From positions 1 through 46,085 of the forward strand of contig NZ_JAFEXF010000035.1 in assembly GCF_016905445.1 (NCBI RefSeq): 46,085 bases of DNA, in the 5' to 3' direction. This DNA is from Streptomyces sp. G44. GTDB taxonomy: Bacteria; Actinomycetota; Actinomycetes; Streptomycetales; Streptomycetaceae. The translations under genes were made by a program, and so were the position numbers. The notes under the pieces are model-generated. The model made no database searches. It worked only from the letters and a program-made list of their open reading frames with translations, and was not told the DNA's origin. This document shows positions 42,998 to 46,085 of the stretch, piece by piece (within the stretch, counting starts at the first letter, position 1; every line of letters begins with the position of its first letter).

Positions 42998-43915
42998 ATG
43001 TACGACCCCACGCGGCTCGCCGCGCTCGTCGCCGTCTCCGAGGCCGGATCGATCACCCGAGCCGCCGAGCGCCTCGGCTACACCGTCCCCGCGCTCTCCC
43101 AGCAGCTGGCCAAGCTGGAACGGGAGGCGGGCGCCGCTCTTCTGGTACGCCATCACCGCGGCGCCCGGCTGACCGGCGCCGGTGAGCTGCTCGTGGGGCA
43201 CGCCCGCCGGGTGCTCGACGAGATGGAGCGGGCCCGGCACGAACTGGCGCGCCTCGCCGGGCTCTCCGGCGGGCGGCTGCGCCTGGGCACCTTCCAGACG
43301 GCGGGCATCCACCTGCTGCCGCCCGTCCTGTCGGCGTTCCGCAGGGCCCATCCGGAGGTGGGGCTGACCGTGACGGACCACGAACCGCCGTCCGGCGTCG
43401 CGGCCGTGGCGGCGGGCGAGGTCGACCTCGCCCTCACCCACGCCTACGAGCCCGCCGACCCGGTGCCGCTGCCCGCCTCGGTGTCGGCCGAGCCCGTCCT
43501 GGTGGAGGAGCTGGTCCTGGTGGCCCAGCCGGGGCACGCCCTCACCAGCGGGACGTCACGGCTGCCGCTCACCGAGCTGGCCGGTCAGCCGGTGATCAGC
43601 ATGGCCCCCGACCACCCGCCCCGACAGGCCGTGGAGCGGGCCCTCGCCGAGGCCGGGGCGACGCCCTCCGTCGTGGTGGACACGCCGGGCTATGCCTTGG
43701 TCTGCGCCCTGGTCAGCGCGGGGCTCGGGGTGGCCGTGGTGCCGGAGCTGGTGGCGCGCACCGCCTCGACACCGGTCGGCATGCGGCTCCTGGACCCCGG
43801 CGGCCTGCGGCGGACGATCTCCGTCGCGTACCGCACCGACGAGGCGAGCCCCGCGGCCGACTCCTTCCGGGCGCTGCTGCGCGGGGCGTTCGGACGCTCG
43901 GCGGGCACGGGCTGA
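42998..43915 (+). CDS. LysR-family transcriptional regulator
   Basis: 305 residues, full length. HTH: VSEAGSITRAAERLGYTVPALSQQLAKLEREAGAALL. Effector domain: GRLRLGTFQTAGIHLLPPVL, AGEVDLALTH and GYALVCALVSAGLGVAVVPELV. This regulator type (ArgP/IciA-like exporter regulators) activates a divergent lysE in response to the exported amino acid. It converges on the ATPase gene with a 28-bp gap. Confidence 0.92.
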   Translation: MYDPTRLAALVAVSEAGSITRAAERLGYTVPALSQQLAKLEREAGAALLVRHHRGARLTGAGELLVGHARRVLDEMERARHELARLAGLSGGRLRLGTFQTAGIHLLPPVLSAFRRAHPEVGLTVTDHEPPSGVAAVAAGEVDLALTHAYEPADPVPLPASVSAEPVLVEELVLVAQPGHALTSGTSRLPLTELAGQPVISMAPDHPPRQAVERALAEAGATPSVVVDTPGYALVCALVSAGLGVAVVPELVARTASTPVGMRLLDPGGLRRTISVAYRTDEASPAADSFRALLRGAFGRSAGTG

Positions 43916-43943
43916 GTGGGACCGCGAGGCCCGGTGCGCGGCG

Positions 43944-44384
43944 TCAGCGGTGCCCCTGCTGCACGGGCACCGTCCAGGGCAGGGAGATCCACACGGTCTT
44001 GCCGCCCTCCGCCGTGGGGCTGACGGAGAGCTTGCCGCCGCATTCGACGGCCAGCCAGCGGATGATGACCATGCCGCGGCCGTTGTCCTGCTGGACGGCG
44101 GCCGGCAGCCGCCTCGGATAGCGTGGGTGACTGTCGGTGACCCCGATCCGCAGCCGCTCGTCCCGGTCGAGCCGTACGTCCACCGTGAAGGTGGGCGACT
44201 GCCCTCTGGTGTGCTGCACGGCGTTCGTGGCGAGCTCGGAGACGATGAGTCTGATCGAGTCCGCCACCTCCGCCTCGCCCGGCAGACCCCATTCCGTGAG
44301 TACGTTCGCCACGTACGCGCGGGCGGCCGAGACCGAGGCGGGATCGCTCGGCAGAGTGACGGATGCTTCCTGGTGATCTGCCAT
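43944..44384 (-). CDS. Anti-sigma-factor-like ATP-binding protein (HATPase_c_2)
   Basis: 146 residues, one GHKL ATPase domain of the RsbW/SpoIIAB type: SIRLIVSELATNAVQHTRG (N box), GVTDSHPRYP (G1-like) and DNGRGMVIIRWLA (G2). These serine kinases bind sigma factors or anti-anti-sigma factors; Streptomyces have dozens, often next to DUF397 and Xre genes. The ATG at 44384 is chosen as the first codon of the conserved core; the reading frame is open further upstream. The gene is divergent from the DUF5753-type regulator, a standard pairing. Confidence 0.88.
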   Translation of the reverse strand: MADHQEASVTLPSDPASVSAARAYVANVLTEWGLPGEAEVADSIRLIVSELATNAVQHTRGQSPTFTVDVRLDRDERLRIGVTDSHPRYPRRLPAAVQQDNGRGMVIIRWLAVECGGKLSVSPTAEGGKTVWISLPWTVPVQQGHR

Positions 44385-44657
44385 GGCGACGCTGTCCCTT
44401 TCCCACCGGGGCCGGTCTCCGATTCGGAGCGGATGACTCGAGGACGGCCCCGGACTGGTGCTTCGCGCCAGCCTCCCATTCCTTTGCCGGTCCCGGGTGA
44501 CGATCCACCGAGATGTGCATATATCTGTCGCTCGAAGCGGTGAACTCTGCCACGGCCGACCGTATTTGGGCGCGCGGGCGCCACTTCCTCTACTGTCGCC
44601 TCTGTCCCCCGCTCTGCCGCCGGGAGACCCGACGGCTCGGTCCGGAAGGAGACGGAC

Positions 44658-45524
44658 ATGCAGTACGGCCCCGCGGTGCGCCGCCGTCGGCTCGGCGCCG
44701 AACTGCGCGCGCTGCGCGGCCTCGCGGGACTCACCAGCAGCCAGGCCGCCGCCAGGGTCGGCTGGCACCAGTCGAAGGTGAGCCGGATCGAGACGGGCCG
44801 CAGTGGCGTGAAGGCCACGGACGTACGGCTCCTGCTGGACGCGTACGAGGTGGCGGACCCCCACCTCAGGGAGCTGCTGGTGGCCCTGGCCGGCGCCGAC
44901 GAGACCGGCGCCTCGGAGCGTCACCACTGGTGGAAGGCCTACCGCGACCTGCTGCCCGCCGCGTACCGCGACTTCATCAGTCTGGAGTCGCAGGCGAGTC
45001 GGGTGCGCACCCTGGAGACCTCGGTGGTGCCGGGGCTGCTCCAGACCCCCGAGTACGCGCGCGCCGTCACGCGGGCCGCGGTCGGCGGGCTGCCCGACCA
45101 ACACGTCGACGCGCTGGTGCGGGTCCGCCTGGCCCGTCAGGACGTGCTGCGCGCGGAGCCTCCGCTGCGGCTGAGCGTGGTCCTGGACGAGGCGGTTTTG
45201 CGCCGTTCGGTGGGCGGGCCGCAGGTTCTCGCACGTCAGCTCGCACGGTTACGGGAGGTGACACAGTTGCCTCAGGTGCGACTTCAGGTGCTTCCTTTCT
45301 CCTCCGGAGAACATGTGGGCCTCATCGGGCCTTTCGTTATTTTCTCATTTCCGAGCATTGCCGATCTGGATGTGGTTGTTCTCGACCACTTGACGAGTAG
45401 CCTCTATCTCGAACGGAAAGAAGATCTCCAGGCATACACGGAGGCCTTCAACTCCCTACAGGAACAGGCGCTTTCACCCGAGGACTCAGAGGAATTCATC
45501 GCCGGGCTAAGCGACGGCGCTTAA
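44658..45524 (+). CDS. Helix-turn-helix regulator, DUF5753 type
   Basis: 288 residues. The N-terminal Xre HTH is LTSSQAAARVGWHQSKVSRIETGRSGVKATDV. The C-terminal domain is DUF5753: YRDFISLESQASRVRTLETSVVPGLLQTPEYARAV, LSVVLDEAVLRRSVGG and LPFSSGEHVGLIGPFVIFSF. GGAAGGAG precedes the ATG. GC content drops markedly in the last 80 codons compared with the start. Partner of the following DUF397 gene; such pairs (WhiJ/AbaA-like) affect development and antibiotic production. Confidence 0.92.
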   Translation: MQYGPAVRRRRLGAELRALRGLAGLTSSQAAARVGWHQSKVSRIETGRSGVKATDVRLLLDAYEVADPHLRELLVALAGADETGASERHHWWKAYRDLLPAAYRDFISLESQASRVRTLETSVVPGLLQTPEYARAVTRAAVGGLPDQHVDALVRVRLARQDVLRAEPPLRLSVVLDEAVLRRSVGGPQVLARQLARLREVTQLPQVRLQVLPFSSGEHVGLIGPFVIFSFPSIADLDVVVLDHLTSSLYLERKEDLQAYTEAFNSLQEQALSPEDSEEFIAGLSDGA

Positions 45525-45533
45525 GGAGGCACC

Positions 45534-45767
45534 ATGACCGCACTGCCTCGGCACGTACCTTCCAGCACCACCCTTCAGGGCGCGCGGTGGCAGCGCAGCA
45601 GCCGCAGCAATGGAATGAACAACTGCGTCGAGACGGCCACGCTCGACACGCCCCACTCCCGCACGGCGGCCCGCCTGCTGGCCGTGCGCGACTCGAAGAA
45701 CACCGCGGGGCCCGCCCTGCTCTTCTCCCCCGCCCCCTGGGAGACGTTCCTCGACAGCCTCCGCTGA
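45534..45767 (+). CDS. DUF397 domain protein
   Basis: 77 residues. WQRSSRSNGMNNCVETA and VRDSKNTAGPALLFSPAPWETFLDSL are the complete DUF397 signature (W-x-K/R-S-S-x-S, C-V-E, V-R-D-S-K and F-S-P-x-x-W-x-x-F). It follows the HTH gene by nine bases with AAGGAGG, so the pair is cotranscribed. DUF397 proteins act with their HTH partners; their biochemical role is unknown. Confidence 0.92.
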   Translation: MTALPRHVPSSTTLQGARWQRSSRSNGMNNCVETATLDTPHSRTAARLLAVRDSKNTAGPALLFSPAPWETFLDSLR

Positions 45768-45771
45768 CCGC

Positions 45772-45797
45772 GGTCCGGCCCCGGGCGGGGCCGGACC
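45772..45797. terminator. Bidirectional terminator
   Basis: A perfect 11-bp stem, GGTCCGGCCCC with GGGGCCGGACC, and a 4-nt loop, between the convergent DUF397 and bioF-like genes. Confidence 0.8.
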
Positions 45798-45800
45798 GTC

Positions 45801-46085
45801 TCAGCGGGGCGCGGTGCGGCTGATCACTCGTACGGCGTCGGCGATCTGTTCGTCGGTGAGGTCCGCGCGGGCGGTCAGCCGCAGCCGAGAGATTCCGTCC
45901 GGTACCGACGGCGGCCGGAAGCAGCCGACCGCGAGGCCCGCCTCCCGGCAGTCGGCGGCCCAGCGCACGGCCGCCTCCGGCGCGGGGGCGCGCACGGAGA
46001 CGACGGCGGCGTCCGGGCGTACCGCCGACAGACCCTCGGCCGTGAGCCGCCGGTGCAGTTCGGCGGCGACCCGGCGGGCCCGGCC
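45801..46085 (-). CDS. bioF: 8-amino-7-oxononanoate synthase, C-terminal part (window edge)
   Basis: The visible 94 residues are the C-terminal small domain of the alpha-oxoamine synthase fold: RVAAELHRRLTAEGLS, EAGLAVGCFRPPSVPDGISRLRLTARADLTDEQI. The R-P-P-S-V-P-x-G-x-S-R-L-R segment is that of BioF, which makes the biotin precursor KAPA from pimeloyl-ACP and alanine. Other alpha-oxoamine synthases share it, so BioF is the best but not the only reading. The gene continues beyond the right edge. Confidence 0.8.
   Translation of the reverse strand, partial: GRARRVAAELHRRLTAEGLSAVRPDAAVVSVRAPAPEAAVRWAADCREAGLAVGCFRPPSVPDGISRLRLTARADLTDEQIADAVRVISRTAPR

Overview
The window is chromosomal DNA of a Streptomyces-type actinomycete. 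Base composition is very GC-rich, and third codon positions are almost all G or C in every convincing gene. Antisense strands carry long spurious open frames. Many genes start with GTG, and the families are typical of the group: rppA/P450, GatD/MurT, a subtilisin-inhibitor-like protein, a DUF5753-type regulator with a DUF397 protein, and a Streptomyces-type c-di-AMP riboswitch. I see no tRNA, rRNA, CRISPR array, insertion sequence or phage module.

Layout, left half. A LysR-type regulator whose frame breaks near position 120 runs off the left edge and diverges from a TauE-like permease. Then come a small ribbon-helix-helix-like protein, asnB, and a DMT-family exporter flanked by two TetR regulators with visible operators. 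Next is a Gfo/Idh/MocA oxidoreductase. A polyketide patch (8.2-13.4 kb) holds an Xre/MmyB-like regulator, a divergent type III polyketide synthase, a GNAT protein, and a P450-rppA operon whose rppA appears to lack a canonical start codon. An acyl-CoA dehydrogenase diverges from a TetR regulator. A core block (15.7-20.9 kb) carries peptide deformylase, murT-gatD, pfkA, a CtaG-like membrane protein and a 52-residue membrane protein.

Layout, middle. This part holds an SSI-type protease inhibitor, a PlsC-like acyltransferase, an SDR epimerase, a YbaK deacylase, a secreted tripeptidyl-aminopeptidase-like hydrolase, a run of 12-bp tandem repeats and a PIG-L deacetylase. A cell-wall stress locus (26.8-30.5 kb) has a two-component pair divergent from a VanY-like carboxypeptidase, which is coupled to a VanJ-like membrane phosphatase. 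There follow an Mrr-like membrane nuclease, a lipoprotein of the endonuclease/exonuclease/phosphatase superfamily, and a DUF574-like methyltransferase.

Layout, right part. The ureABCFGD urease operon has a GlnR-box-like element upstream. Next are an orphan Phd/YefM antitoxin, an HxlR regulator divergent from a ClpP paralogue with a small partner gene, and a ydaO/c-di-AMP riboswitch before a small NlpC/P60 hydrolase. Then come a LysE/LysR divergent pair with a 28-bp tandem repeat between them, an anti-sigma-type ATPase, a DUF5753-type regulator with its DUF397 partner, and the 3' end of a bioF-like gene at the right edge.

The strongest unusual signals are the apparent AUC start of rppA, the vanRS-vanY-vanJ-like locus without vanHAX, the two unrelated type III PKS genes side by side, the orphan ClpP pair, and the regulatory palindromes listed below. 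No wholly new multi-gene system is evident.
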